Below are positions 22,481-31,948 of a DNA stretch of 64,000 nucleotides, piece by piece. The first letter of the stretch is position 1; every line of letters starts with the position of its first letter. The notes beneath the pieces are model-generated. The model was not told where the DNA came from. It was given only the letters and a program-made list of their open reading frames with translations, and ran no database searches. A program made the translations under genes and the position numbers. The DNA is from Pleurostoma richardsiae (lineage: Eukaryota > Ascomycota > Sordariomycetes > Calosphaeriales > Pleurostomataceae), in the NCBI GenBank assembly GCA_030052745.1, contig JANBVO010000032.1, forward strand, positions 186,001 to 250,000, given 5' to 3'.

Positions 22481-25318
22481 ATGGCACCCTCCAAGACGAG
22501 CAGGACTCCCCGCCCCGCGACCAGGTCCAAGCCTGTGGGCGTCAGCAGGACCCCCTCATCGGCGAGCAAGCGGCCCAGCCTGACCAACAAGAGCATCCTC
22601 AGCTTCTTCCAGAAGGTCGACCGTTCGGAGGAGGAGGGGCTATTCGTCGCCGACGGGTCCGCGGCAGGCTTTACCGCTCCGAAGACGTCCGTCAAAGCGG
22701 AGGATGACATCTACGGCGGTCATGATGACAACGATGAAGGCGGTGCAATCCTCGAAGAGCGGTTCAATGAGGCTGAAGGGCCGTCCAAGCGGAGAAAACT
22801 GAGCGTAGACCCCGACGAGGAGGCGAAAGCGTCCGTTTCGTCGGGGCTCGTGGCCGTGGAAGAGGAGGAAGACGGGGTGACACCAGTCAATCAAAAGCTC
22901 TCACAGGTGAAGAAGCCCAGGAGAGGCCCCTTTCTCGATGACTCCGATTCCGACGAAGACGATCCTCTACCTCCTCCAGCAGACGTCTTGAAAGAAGACG
23001 TGCCAGAAGATCCGGCACCAGCAAAAGAGCCACCGCAGGATGACGAGGTGCAGCACCCGTGGGAGACTCCTCCAGACACAGTGCCTCCGCCGATGCTACG
23101 ACAGGCCACGAGCAACACTATCACGAAAGAAGATACGGAAGATCCTCCCGGCCCAGACGACGAGGAGGAGTTCGGCGATCTCGAAGCGTTCGACGATGAG
23201 GATTTCGGAGAGGGAGAGGAGTTCCGTGAGATGAGGTTCGCAAAAGAGCAGGCGCGGCTCGAGGCAGAGGAGGCAGGCAACTACACCAGCTTCGACGAAG
23301 GATTCCAGACTCCGATGGAGGACAAGTCCAGGACGGAGAGCTGCCCCATATGCGGTTCGAGCTTAGAGGGAGTGACACCTGACGATGCAACCGTCCACGT
23401 CAACTCCTGTCTCGACGGTAACCCGACACCTCTTCCGAAGAGGACAAAGCCGTCGACCCCTCCTCCTCTTGTTAAGCAGGAGTCCGTTCCCGGCGCAGAA
23501 GTGGGAAAGCGCTTCGCTCGCGCGGCGGTCGCCCGCCCCGGCCAGGCTAATCCTTTCTCGCTCGGCGATGGCGACTCTGGCTCCAATGCGGGACAGTCAA
23601 ACTCGGCCTTCACGAAGCTCATGTCGGGACACGCAGAGGATGCCGCCTGGGCGAATGCAGCAGCCGCGGAGAATGCAGCTCGTGGCAGGCCGGCGTACGA
23701 GCGGACGTGTCCCTTCTACAAGATCATGCCGGGCTTCTTCATCTGCGTCGACGCCTTCCGGTACGGCGCCGTCAAGGGCTGCCGGGCATACTTCCTTAGC
23801 CACTTCCATAGCGACCACTACGTCGGCCTGACAGCTAACTGGACGCACGGTCCAATCTACTGCAGCAACGTCACTGGCAGTCTGGTCAAGACACAGCTGC
23901 GCGTCGATCCGAAGTATGTCGTCGAGCTGGACTTCGAGAAGACTGTGCCCGTCCCCGGTACAGAGGGAGTCTCTGTCACCATGATTCCCGCCAACCACTG
24001 TCCCGGGAGCTCCCTGTTCCTGTTCGAGAAGCAGGTCCGCAGCCCAAACTCGAACGCAAACTCGAAGGAGCGCAGAGTGCAGCGCATCCTCCACTGCGGG
24101 GACTTCCGCGCCTGCGCCGCGCACGTCACACACCCGCAACTCAAGCCCGAGACGGTCGACGCTCTGGGCAAGATCAGGCAGCAGAAGATCGATGTGTGTT
24201 ACCTGGACACAACATATCTCAACCCGCGATACTCGTTCCCGCCGCAGGAGGACGTCATCCGTGCGTGCGCGGAGCTGTGCTTCGAGCTCAACGAGGCCCT
24301 CGCGGAGGAGGACGAGGCCCGCTGGGACAGGATACTTCGCAGGCGCGGCGGTGCCGGCGGGGACGCGGCGGGGAACGACACGGTCTCTCGGTTCTTCGTC
24401 GCGGCTGACAAAAAACCTTCGGCCTCCTCCAAGTCGTCCGACGATCCCTCCCAGCCACCGCCGCCCGACAACGCCTTCACGGCCCTCGGCAAGCCACCCC
24501 CCACCAACCGCAACCGCCTCCTCGTCGTCTGCGGCACCTACAGCATCGGCAAGGAGCGCATCTGCAAGGCCATCGCGCAGCGCCTCGGCTCGCGCATCTT
24601 CGCCACGCCCGCCAAGATCCGCATCTGCCGGCAGCTCGGCGACCCGGAGCTCTCGGCGCTCATGACGTCCGACCCGGCCGCCGCGCAGGTCCACATGCAG
24701 AGCCTCTTCGAGCTGCGCCCGGACACGCTCGCCGAGTACCTGGACAGCTACCACGCGCACTTCGGCCGCGTCGTCGGGTTCCGCCCGTCCGGGTGGAACT
24801 ACCGGCCCTCGGCCGCCACGGGCGGCAACGGCCCCGTGGGGGGCGCCGCCGCCATCACGGCGACGGCGTCACTCCCGCCTACGACGCTCCCGACGGCGCA
24901 GCTCCTGCACGGCGCGACGTGGCGGCCGCGGCTGCGGGCGCGCGACCTAGTCCCGCAGCGGGGGTCCACGCGGGCGTCCATGTGCTTCGGCGTGCCGTAC
25001 AGCGAGCACAGCAGCTTCCGCGAGCTGGCGCTGTTCGTGATGGGCCTGCGGATCGAGCGCGTGGTGCCGACGGTCAACGTGGGCAGCGAGGCGAGCAGGA
25101 AGCGCATGAGGGGGTGGACGGACCGGTGGCTGGCGGAGAGGAGGAGGGGAGGGCTGGTCAGGGTGGTGGATGAGGACGATGGTGATGAGGGGGTTGAGGC
25201 AGAAGACTGCGACGAGCAGGATGCCGTAGAAAGAAAGGGAGCGGCGCCCGTGAAGAAAGAGAAGGAGGTGCCGATGTGGGATGGGAAGGACGGTCGCGGC
25301 GGTGGGGTGTATTGGTAA
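22481..25318 (+). CDS. PSO2: DNA interstrand-crosslink repair nuclease PSO2/SNM1 (DCLRE1A type)
   Basis: A single exon encodes 945 aa. Residues 34-44 (TNKSILSFFQK) resemble a PCNA-interacting box. A long acidic region follows. A UBZ4-type zinc finger, CPICGSS..HVNSC, lies at about 287-305. The metallo-beta-lactamase fold begins near 420, with HFHSDH (441-446), PANHCPG (about 505), HCGDFR (about 538) and YLDTTYLNP (about 574). The C-terminal DRMBL/beta-CASP part includes CGTYSIGKERI, ATPAKIRICRQL and YSEHSSFREL (about 838-847). Pso2/SNM1 proteins are 5' exonucleases that trim DNA past crosslinks in the nucleus. The catalytic domain contains Ala/Gly/Ser-rich inserts before CGTYSIGKE and before YSEHSS that are longer than in yeast. 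All expected metal ligands are present, so it should be active. The ATG lies at the start of a basic Ser/Thr/Pro-rich tail without a closer alternative. Confidence 0.97.
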   Translation: MAPSKTSRTPRPATRSKPVGVSRTPSSASKRPSLTNKSILSFFQKVDRSEEEGLFVADGSAAGFTAPKTSVKAEDDIYGGHDDNDEGGAILEERFNEAEGPSKRRKLSVDPDEEAKASVSSGLVAVEEEEDGVTPVNQKLSQVKKPRRGPFLDDSDSDEDDPLPPPADVLKEDVPEDPAPAKEPPQDDEVQHPWETPPDTVPPPMLRQATSNTITKEDTEDPPGPDDEEEFGDLEAFDDEDFGEGEEFREMRFAKEQARLEAEEAGNYTSFDEGFQTPMEDKSRTESCPICGSSLEGVTPDDATVHVNSCLDGNPTPLPKRTKPSTPPPLVKQESVPGAEVGKRFARAAVARPGQANPFSLGDGDSGSNAGQSNSAFTKLMSGHAEDAAWANAAAAENAARGRPAYERTCPFYKIMPGFFICVDAFRYGAVKGCRAYFLSHFHSDHYVGLTANWTHGPIYCSNVTGSLVKTQLRVDPKYVVELDFEKTVPVPGTEGVSVTMIPANHCPGSSLFLFEKQVRSPNSNANSKERRVQRILHCGDFRACAAHVTHPQLKPETVDALGKIRQQKIDVCYLDTTYLNPRYSFPPQEDVIRACAELCFELNEALAEEDEARWDRILRRRGGAGGDAAGNDTVSRFFVAADKKPSASSKSSDDPSQPPPPDNAFTALGKPPPTNRNRLLVVCGTYSIGKERICKAIAQRLGSRIFATPAKIRICRQLGDPELSALMTSDPAAAQVHMQSLFELRPDTLAEYLDSYHAHFGRVVGFRPSGWNYRPSAATGGNGPVGGAAAITATASLPPTTLPTAQLLHGATWRPRLRARDLVPQRGSTRASMCFGVPYSEHSSFRELALFVMGLRIERVVPTVNVGSEASRKRMRGWTDRWLAERRRGGLVRVVDEDDGDEGVEAEDCDEQDAVERKGAAPVKKEKEVPMWDGKDGRGGGVYW

Positions 25319-25767
25319 GGGAGATTAAGGATACAGCCAGCGAGTATTACAGATATCTCGTCTCCCGCGATCAGGATCATAATTGAAGTGGGTAAATAAA
25401 CCTGTAGTGTCATCACGGTGCGGACTGTGTCTCCTCATCAATCGTCGAGTAAATTTGCACGGAGCTAATACGTAGCCGTCGCTATCTCTCCACGGGGTCT
25501 ACTCCCAAGGGAGACTTCTCCGTCATGCATGGCTTCCCACGCATCTCTGCAACCCAGTCGGGCTATCTTCCTCGGCCTCTTCTTCATAGAACGGCTGGAC
25601 ATCTGCCACCTTGCCCATAGCTGGAGCTATCACTGTCCACACTTGCGTCATCAAAAGCCGGCCGTGAATGAGCATCTCCCCTCTACAGCTCCCTTCGCCG
25701 TCCATCCATGACGTGTCCTCATCTGTTCCCTGTCTATGCCTTCAGTCTCATCCCTGCAACTCGGGGC
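25319..25767. other. Convergent 3' ends of PSO2 and LSM2
   Basis: PSO2 (plus) and LSM2 (minus) run toward each other with 449 bp between their stop codons. This space should hold both 3' UTRs. An AATAAA lies at 25395-25400, 77 nt after the PSO2 stop, and is a candidate cleavage signal for that transcript. No gene seen. Confidence 0.6.
25395..25400 (+). terminator. Candidate poly(A) signal of PSO2
   Basis: AATAAA lies 77 nt after the stop codon, within TAAATAAA. Fungal cleavage signals are loose, so this is only suggestive. Confidence 0.4.
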
Positions 25768-26700
25768 TTATTTCGCCTTGGCAGCCTGGTTTGCTGCTTC
25801 TGTAGCCACTATTAGTCCCGAGACAGTCTGCCCCAGCCGAGCGGAAAGAGGAGTTAGCTCACCTCTCCGCGTCGCATCCTCGAGTAGCGGGATGTCCACG
25901 GCGCTGGCGGGCAGGTGCACGTAGCGCACCACCGACCCGCGGATGAAGACGTTCTTGACTGCGCTCTGCTCTCGCCGGTTAGTATGTGGTGCGTCCGCAT
26001 TCAGGACGACAAGCGACGAAAGAAACGACATTGGCAGGAAGCAGGGCGGACAAGAAAAGACGGGTAGAGAAGGGGGGGTCACTGACCAGATGGGGGTACT
26101 TTATCTCCTCGACGACGCTGATGTCCTCGAGCTTGATGTTGAGGTACTGGTCGACGCTCTTGAGGGTGCCGCGGACCTGGATGTCATTCTTAAGCTCGAC
26201 GGTGACCTCATGGTCGATGAGGGTCTTGAAGAAGCTGGGAGCAAACGTCAGTCGCCGGCTTGCGGTGCAGTATGATCCTTGCTTAAGGCCAAGTCATGTG
26301 TTGAAGTTGGGATGTGGTAGGATGCGTGCGCGGACAAGACGTAGCAGCTAGTCAAGGCTCCAGGGGTGGTGATAGCGACGACGAGACCACAAAGAATCAT
26401 GATAGCCCTTCCAGTCGGATGCGAGATGCTCGATCCTTCAGTTCCCTGTTTCTCGCAACTCATTCCTCTGCCTCTCATTCATGGTCCGTCTCACCATTGG
26501 ACTCCCGCAACCGAAGCCATCACCACCGCCGAAACCGCATTCCGCACTCGCAGCCGGCCACCATGCCCACCATGTCCACATCTTCGCATAACAAACAACC
26601 AGCGGTCTCCATCGGCTCTCCACGGGGGCGTGTGTGTCGGGGTCAGGCAGTCCACAGCAAACGGCAGCCTCTGGTCTCTGACTCACCTGAAAAATAACAT
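25768..26700 (-). CDS. LSM2: U6 snRNA-associated Sm-like protein LSM2
   Basis: Four exons (26700-26687, 26234-26087, 25965-25863, 25799-25768) give 98 aa, against 93-95 in yeast and human. The first coding exon is only 14 nt (ATG TTA TTT TTC AG), followed by a GTGAGT donor and a 452-nt intron. Splicing recreates the invariant MLFFSFFKTL start. The Sm1 motif is DHEVTVELKNDIQVRGTL.SVDQYLN; the Sm2 motif is FIRGSVVRYVHLP. The last two introns are 121 and 63 nt. The tail ends REAANQAAKAK. LSM2 is part of the nuclear Lsm2-8 ring on the 3' end of U6 snRNA and the cytoplasmic Lsm1-7 ring in decapping. The gene is convergent with PSO2 and in tandem with HapB. Identification is secure. Confidence 0.96.
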
Positions 26701-28324
26701 CCTCACAAGCCTCTGCGCAGCGATACGCGCGCGTCTTTACCGAGTCAAGAAGAGGAATACCGGTAGCGGTGAGCAAGAGAGAACGAATGAGTTCGAAGCT
26801 GCGTTCCGATCGCATGGGGCGAGCTTTGATGTCTCGACAGGTGCGAGGTGTGGACACCGAGAAGAGAAGAGATCGAATTAGGAATGGTGTTGCGCCGGTA
26901 ACGTCTAACCGTTACAGGTTAGCGTGCGATGAAGTCTCGATGGAGGTATTCATGCCTCGTTATTAAGGCAATAATAGCCATGAAGTCGTGGTTTGATCAC
27001 GTGAACCCCTCGATGCATTCCTTGATGTCCATCGAGCATCGCAGTAATGGGTACACGGTAGATATGCCTGCTTTATCATCGGTGTCACGATCATCTGTTT
27101 AGCTACGTTCGTATCAATGTCAATCAAGCTCCCGTCATCCATGCGCCGGTGCAGGAGCACGATCATGCACTTACTCTTTCAGCAGCCTGCCCATAGACAG
27201 AGACAGAAAAGCAAGCCAGTGTATCGTCCCTCCCGACTTTATTCACGGAGCATGTCGGCTACAGCGGCATCAAAAGAGCCAGCACCGGACAGAGCAAGTT
27301 GCTAAGATTCAGAGCGAAGAATATATATCCGGCGACGGATTTCATCATATTGCAGGTCTATCTCATCCACCTCAAGCTAGAGCCCCGGGGCACAAGCTAC
27401 CTAAGCCAGTCAAAGAAGAGACGGAGAGCGATAGAAGGAGGAGAAAACGCAAGGTGCTAGCAAGTGGAAGATAAAAGTAGTGATTGCAGTGAACAGTTTG
27501 AAGTTGTCTTCGGTGATTTGTCTTCCTGGTACCAAACATAAATCTGTCTTGAGACGAAGTTTCTTAATCTTCCCAGCACGTCCGCAGTCGAGTTTCCTCT
27601 TTTTTTTTTTCTTTCTTTTCAATCTTGGTCACATGAGAACGTAAGGGAGAACGAGATAGAGCCCGGGGTATCTGCTCGAAACGACCGACAACCCACAATC
27701 CCCTCTGCCGTTGTTGGTAGCCAGACCAGAGCATTCACCCGAGGGCGGTATCCATTCCAGAAGATAGTGACACGAAGTGAAGAACAAATCAAGCGCGCAG
27801 AAACAGGATAGAAAAAGAAATAATAAAAAGGGGTATGGGGTATCCTTCGGTATTTCTGTTCGTGATGTTGTCATCCATGCAATCTTTCCCTATGCACTTC
27901 CCATCCCATCCCGCTGGCGTCAGAGTCAGCCTGTTCCGTTCCGTCCCAGATCCAACCTGCCGCTATGCTTCGATTGCCAGTTGACGGAAACTCAGAAAAG
28001 GGAAAGGTCGGCGCACCCGAACACGACACGGGACTCCGTTTGGTATAAAAAGAGTGTAGACTGTTGATGTGTGGGGCCATCTCAGGTGAAGATATAACAA
28101 CCACCTCGCGGACATCGAATCGCTTCCGATCGGATATATTGTTGCTAGTTCAGAGAAAGGGAGCCAGGAAAGTCGACCGCAAACCCAGGACTCCTCGCCA
28201 AATCCGGGAAACCAGAGAAGAGATGTGAGTAACCAGAGTTCTTCCGGTGCTGTCGTAACATCGTAACTAGAACATAGGGAAGTACCAGAGGGCTGGCGAG
28301 ACTGCGTATAGATAGACGTGCCGT
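26701..28324. other. Spacer between LSM2 and HapB genes
   Basis: This 1.6-kb stretch should contain the LSM2 promoter and the HapB 3' UTR, both genes being on the minus strand. Short frames at its ends have no resemblance to known families. No RNA gene or repeat recognised. Confidence 0.55.
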
Positions 28325-29272
28325 TCAACCGTCATCCTCAGCGTCATCGTCATCGTCCTCTTCAGGACTCTCGGTTTCAGTCTTGGACTTCTTGTTTGGC
28401 GCGTTCGAGGAGCCTTCGGACTTCCGCTTCGTGCCAGCCTTGGCGGGAGCGGAGTCGATACCCTCCTCCTTCAGATCGCCGCCCTCTGTGGCCTTCTTCC
28501 TCTCAATCTCGGCCACCTCGTCGGCAGTCAGAAAACGACCGCCAGGACCTCTGGGTCTTCGCATAGCGTGGTTGTGACGCGACTCGTGGAGGTAGGGCTT
28601 TCGTCCCTTAGACGTCAACCGCAGAGCCTCTTCCAATCGCTGCCGCGCCACTCGTCGCTTCAGGATTCGATGGAACTGCTTCGCATTGACATACAGCGGC
28701 GACTCTTCGACGGCAGCTGCTGGCATCTCTGGAGACTGAGGATGAGGCATGGCCTGCGCAGAAGGCATAGTTGGTGGCGCAACCGCTGATCGAGCGCCAG
28801 CATGGTTCATCATCTGAGGATTCGGCACCCCAGGGCTCGTCACCTGACTCAGTCGTCGTTGAGGCATGCTCATCTGAGGCGAACGCGGCCCGCGTGAATC
28901 CTTCTTCTGGTTGACTCCGCCCATCCTTGGGGAGCTCTGCGTCATCGCGCTGGGATCGGACGACATACCATAGGGGTAGCTCGAGCCAGATGCAGCAGCT
29001 GTTGCGGCCATGGCCGCGGCCTGGACGACCGGCATGCCATACTGCATGCCGTGCTGAACGCCGTACTGTGCCTGATACATGTTGTGACCCTGGCCAGGCG
29101 CCGATGCTTGCTGCTGGGACGGGAGGATTGGCGATGTCTGGACGCCGCCGTGCTGAATATGCTGGCTCTGCGGAGATGTGATGGCGGGTCCAGCGGCGGA
29201 GCTAGGGTATCCTGTCTGAATATGCGGCTGAGAATGAGCACTGGGTGTCTGATACTGCGCGTACTCCATCAT
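28325..29272 (-). CDS. hapB: CCAAT-binding factor subunit HapB (HAP2/NF-YA)
   Basis: A single exon encodes 315 aa. The NF-YA core spans residues about 191-250. Its first half, [18 protein letters not shown], is the helix that contacts the HapC/HapE (NF-YB/NF-YC) dimer; its second half, [19 protein letters not shown], is the DNA-binding part that reads CCAAT. The N-terminus is Gln/Ser/Pro-rich (MEYAQYQTP), as in other Sordariomycete HapB proteins. The C-terminus has basic segments (KRKSEG, NKKSK) that likely serve as nuclear localisation signal, ending in an acidic Asp/Glu run. The HapB/C/E complex controls respiration, iron and nitrogen genes and partners HapX in iron limitation. Two consecutive ATGs start the frame; either may be used. 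The region upstream is unusually long and gene-free. Confidence 0.97.
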   Translation of the reverse strand: MMEYAQYQTPSAHSQPHIQTGYPSSAAGPAITSPQSQHIQHGGVQTSPILPSQQQASAPGQGHNMYQAQYGVQHGMQYGMPVVQAAAMAATAAASGSSYPYGMSSDPSAMTQSSPRMGGVNQKKDSRGPRSPQMSMPQRRLSQVTSPGVPNPQMMNHAGARSAVAPPTMPSAQAMPHPQSPEMPAAAVEESPLYVNAKQFHRILKRRVARQRLEEALRLTSKGRKPYLHESRHNHAMRRPRGPGGRFLTADEVAEIERKKATEGGDLKEEGIDSAPAKAGTKRKSEGSSNAPNKKSKTETESPEEDDDDDAEDDG

Positions 29273-30710
29273 GATCGGAACTGTCTAGACGAGGTTTCCA
29301 ATGGAAACTCGCAAGGCAGAAGCTCAAGGACTCTTGTCGCGAAGCTGTTGACGCGATCAAATCGAGACGCAGCCCTAAGATGAAGAACAGCTTGCAGAGC
29401 GGAGTGAAGTGATTATCGGCACCGACGCGTAGGAAATCGTGTGGGATTACCGAGTGGATAACCCAGGGTAGATCCCAAGGGTCGTTGGATCCTGATGATG
29501 AATGGGGCTTGACAACAGCTCGAGTGAAGTTGGGCACGGAACGCGTTGGGATTGACGAGTGTCGTCACCAAGGTACCCGTGGAGTGGATTGAGTGTACAC
29601 ACCCAATCTATTGGTTATGCGCCGATGAGCTGGCAAGTGTCAAGGTCTGGGAAACGGTGCTGCGCAATTGGTCCAACCACGGCATATGCAAGCTGATGTA
29701 TTCGCGGGGCGAGCGTGTTGGGTGGCTCACTGCCTAAGCCTCGCGAAGGGAGCGAGACGGGGCAGAACCACGTGAGGAAACGCTTCAAGGCGTCGCGCGA
29801 GCCCAAGCTCAGTTGGAGACTAGGTGGAAATGTCGCCCGGTCAGGTAGAGCAGAGAAGCGCGCCGGTTGCGACAGGCGCGGGCCGGAGCGACGGAGTTCT
29901 TGACGAAACAAAGTAGAGGATCTTGTTCCCCGGAAAAAAAGAGCTGGCGAGTTCTCTTTACTCGTGAGATCTATCCAACCAAACGCATTAGTCTGCTGCA
30001 CACAAGGTATATAAGCTAAAAGCCCAGACGTGACGGAGGGGCAAGTGGCCAAGCGGGCTGCTTCTTTTTTTTTGCGCCGCGGACCACCTGTTGATGCGTT
30101 GGCATGCATGACGGGATATGCACGAGCCAGGCCCACCTCGTCAGCCAGCGCAGAGTCGCACTCGACGTTCCAGCCGGGGGTGGTGGCGGCGGGTTGGCAG
30201 GCAGAGGGAGCAGAAAATAGAAAATGGGAAGTTCAGGGAACATGGGGATGCGCGAAGGGGCAATGCACTGCACTGCGCTGCGCTGAGATGGAGCATGCAT
30301 GGCGGTTACGCCGCAGGCAGCCTTTGTGCCTTCTTCCTTGACTCTGCTCGGCTCGGCGAAATGTCGAGGCTGCAACGCCGGTGGTTGGCAGGAGACGCAC
30401 AGCAGGAAGCGTCGGAGCAGCAGCAGATTCAAGGGAGACGGCTGCTTCTGTGACAAGATGACGCGCGCATGCAATGACAAAGGATTTGCTAGACACCCCA
30501 GAGTGGGATGCGAGCTGCGGCCTCCGACTGCTAGCACTCCGGCGTTCCGCTCCAAGCTAGTCCGCTGAGACAGGCTGGGTGGGTGCGTGTAGCACACCAG
30601 AGAGGAAAATAGATAGCGTCCAGAGAGTCCCAGAGACAAGACACAAGAGCTTCGATGGTACAAGCAGGTGTCATGGACTTGGTGCTTGATCCAGTGTACA
30701 CCGAGTCCTC

Positions 30711-30734
30711 GGGTGGTGGTGGTGGTGGTGGTGG
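30711..30734. repeat. GGT trinucleotide repeat
   Basis: About seven tandem GGT units in gene-free DNA upstream of HapB. Simple-sequence repeat with no gene assigned. Confidence 0.85.
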
Positions 30735-31906
30735 GCGGATGAGGGGTAATGGTGCATCGGTACAGGTGATGGACACGGCAATCGACAAAAGCAGAGTCCA
30801 CATACCTTTTTCTCCCTATCGGACGGGTTTGGCCGGGATGATGAGGTGCTGATCTGGTTCTTTGCACCGGCCGGACTGGCGGAAATCCTACTACTATAAG
30901 TGCTTCGCGCTGTAGGATGGGTTAGCCAGTATGACCTTACATGTTTCAGACAAACAAAGGGTGCGGAGGGTGCCATAATACAGCGAGGATGCGCAGCCGA
31001 CTGCATAGGGCGGGCACCGCCAGGCAGGATAGTTGAGACGGGACGGAACCGAGAGCCGATGACTACGTATATGTGTGTTTGGTAGAGAAGATGGATAACG
31101 AGGTACCCAGTTGCAGGCACAAGGAACGACGGCCGACCAGCTGCTGAATGTGGCGGGCGGTACTGTGGTGCCGCACAAAGAGGGAAGCAGCCGGCAAGGC
31201 GTTGTAAGGGGAGAGCAGGCAAGGGATCGGACGAGGTACAGGGAGGGAGGGAACGGCCACTTACGTTGAGCTCTTTGTCGATCGCGGGTCGAGTCTCGTC
31301 GGCCTCACAGAACAGGCCGCGGCGACTTCGGTTGGCACTGAGGCTCAGCAGAGAGAGATAGATGCTGGCGTGGCACTTGATTGAACGGCGCCGACGACCT
31401 GGCAGATTGTTTTCCGCAGGAAGCGACAATCACGGGACTGGTTTGAGGGCCAATGGCGACGGCGACGACGAAGGTCGCGATGATGATAGGCCTCTTGAGT
31501 TGAAGAGTCTCGAGGGCCCGAGATCTCGTAGGGCAGTCAAGACGGCCGCTGATTTGCTGCGTCACAAGCGTCTCTGTTCAACGCTGGGTGCGCTGGGCCG
31601 CTGACTGGTCAGAAATCCTGCTCGGCTGGCGTGCGCGGGTGGATTCTTCAAGGGTTATAAGGCAGAGACGACGGAGCGATCCCTCCACGGTCCTAGCTTA
31701 ACGACGCGCTGCTCGAACGAGACCGCGTTGGTTCCGAACCCCTGATGTGGTGGATAACGGCCAGGCAGTATTGGCCTTTCACCTGCTGAGTGATGTCAGC
31801 GCACTGAGCGACAGAGGCGTAGAGCTGCTTAGCCAGCCCGGCCTGCACATAATGGAAAAGGAAGAGCAGAGAGGGCGGGAAGAGGGGAGCTGGAGCAGGC
31901 AGGTAT

Positions 31907-31907
31907 G

Positions 31908-31947
<40 letters not shown>

Positions 31948-31948
31948 C
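31907..31948. repeat. (AGGC)n tetranucleotide microsatellite
   Basis: About ten tandem GCAG/AGGC units, uninterrupted, in gene-free DNA 2.7 kb upstream of HapB. Likely length-polymorphic between strains. Confidence 0.95.

Noticed and set aside
23597-24760. 387-codon minus-strand frame inside PSO2
   Set aside because: Antisense shadow of the metallo-beta-lactamase coding sequence; no independent features.
30035-30062. GTGGCCAAGCGGGC, similar to the D-arm of a serine or leucine tRNA
   Set aside because: It is followed by a T run and no T-arm appears at the expected distance.
30016-31429. Two long minus-strand frames of 283 and 252 codons upstream of HapB
   Set aside because: They overlap each other and frames on the other strand, contain Pro, Thr and Ser runs from simple repeats, and resemble no protein family.
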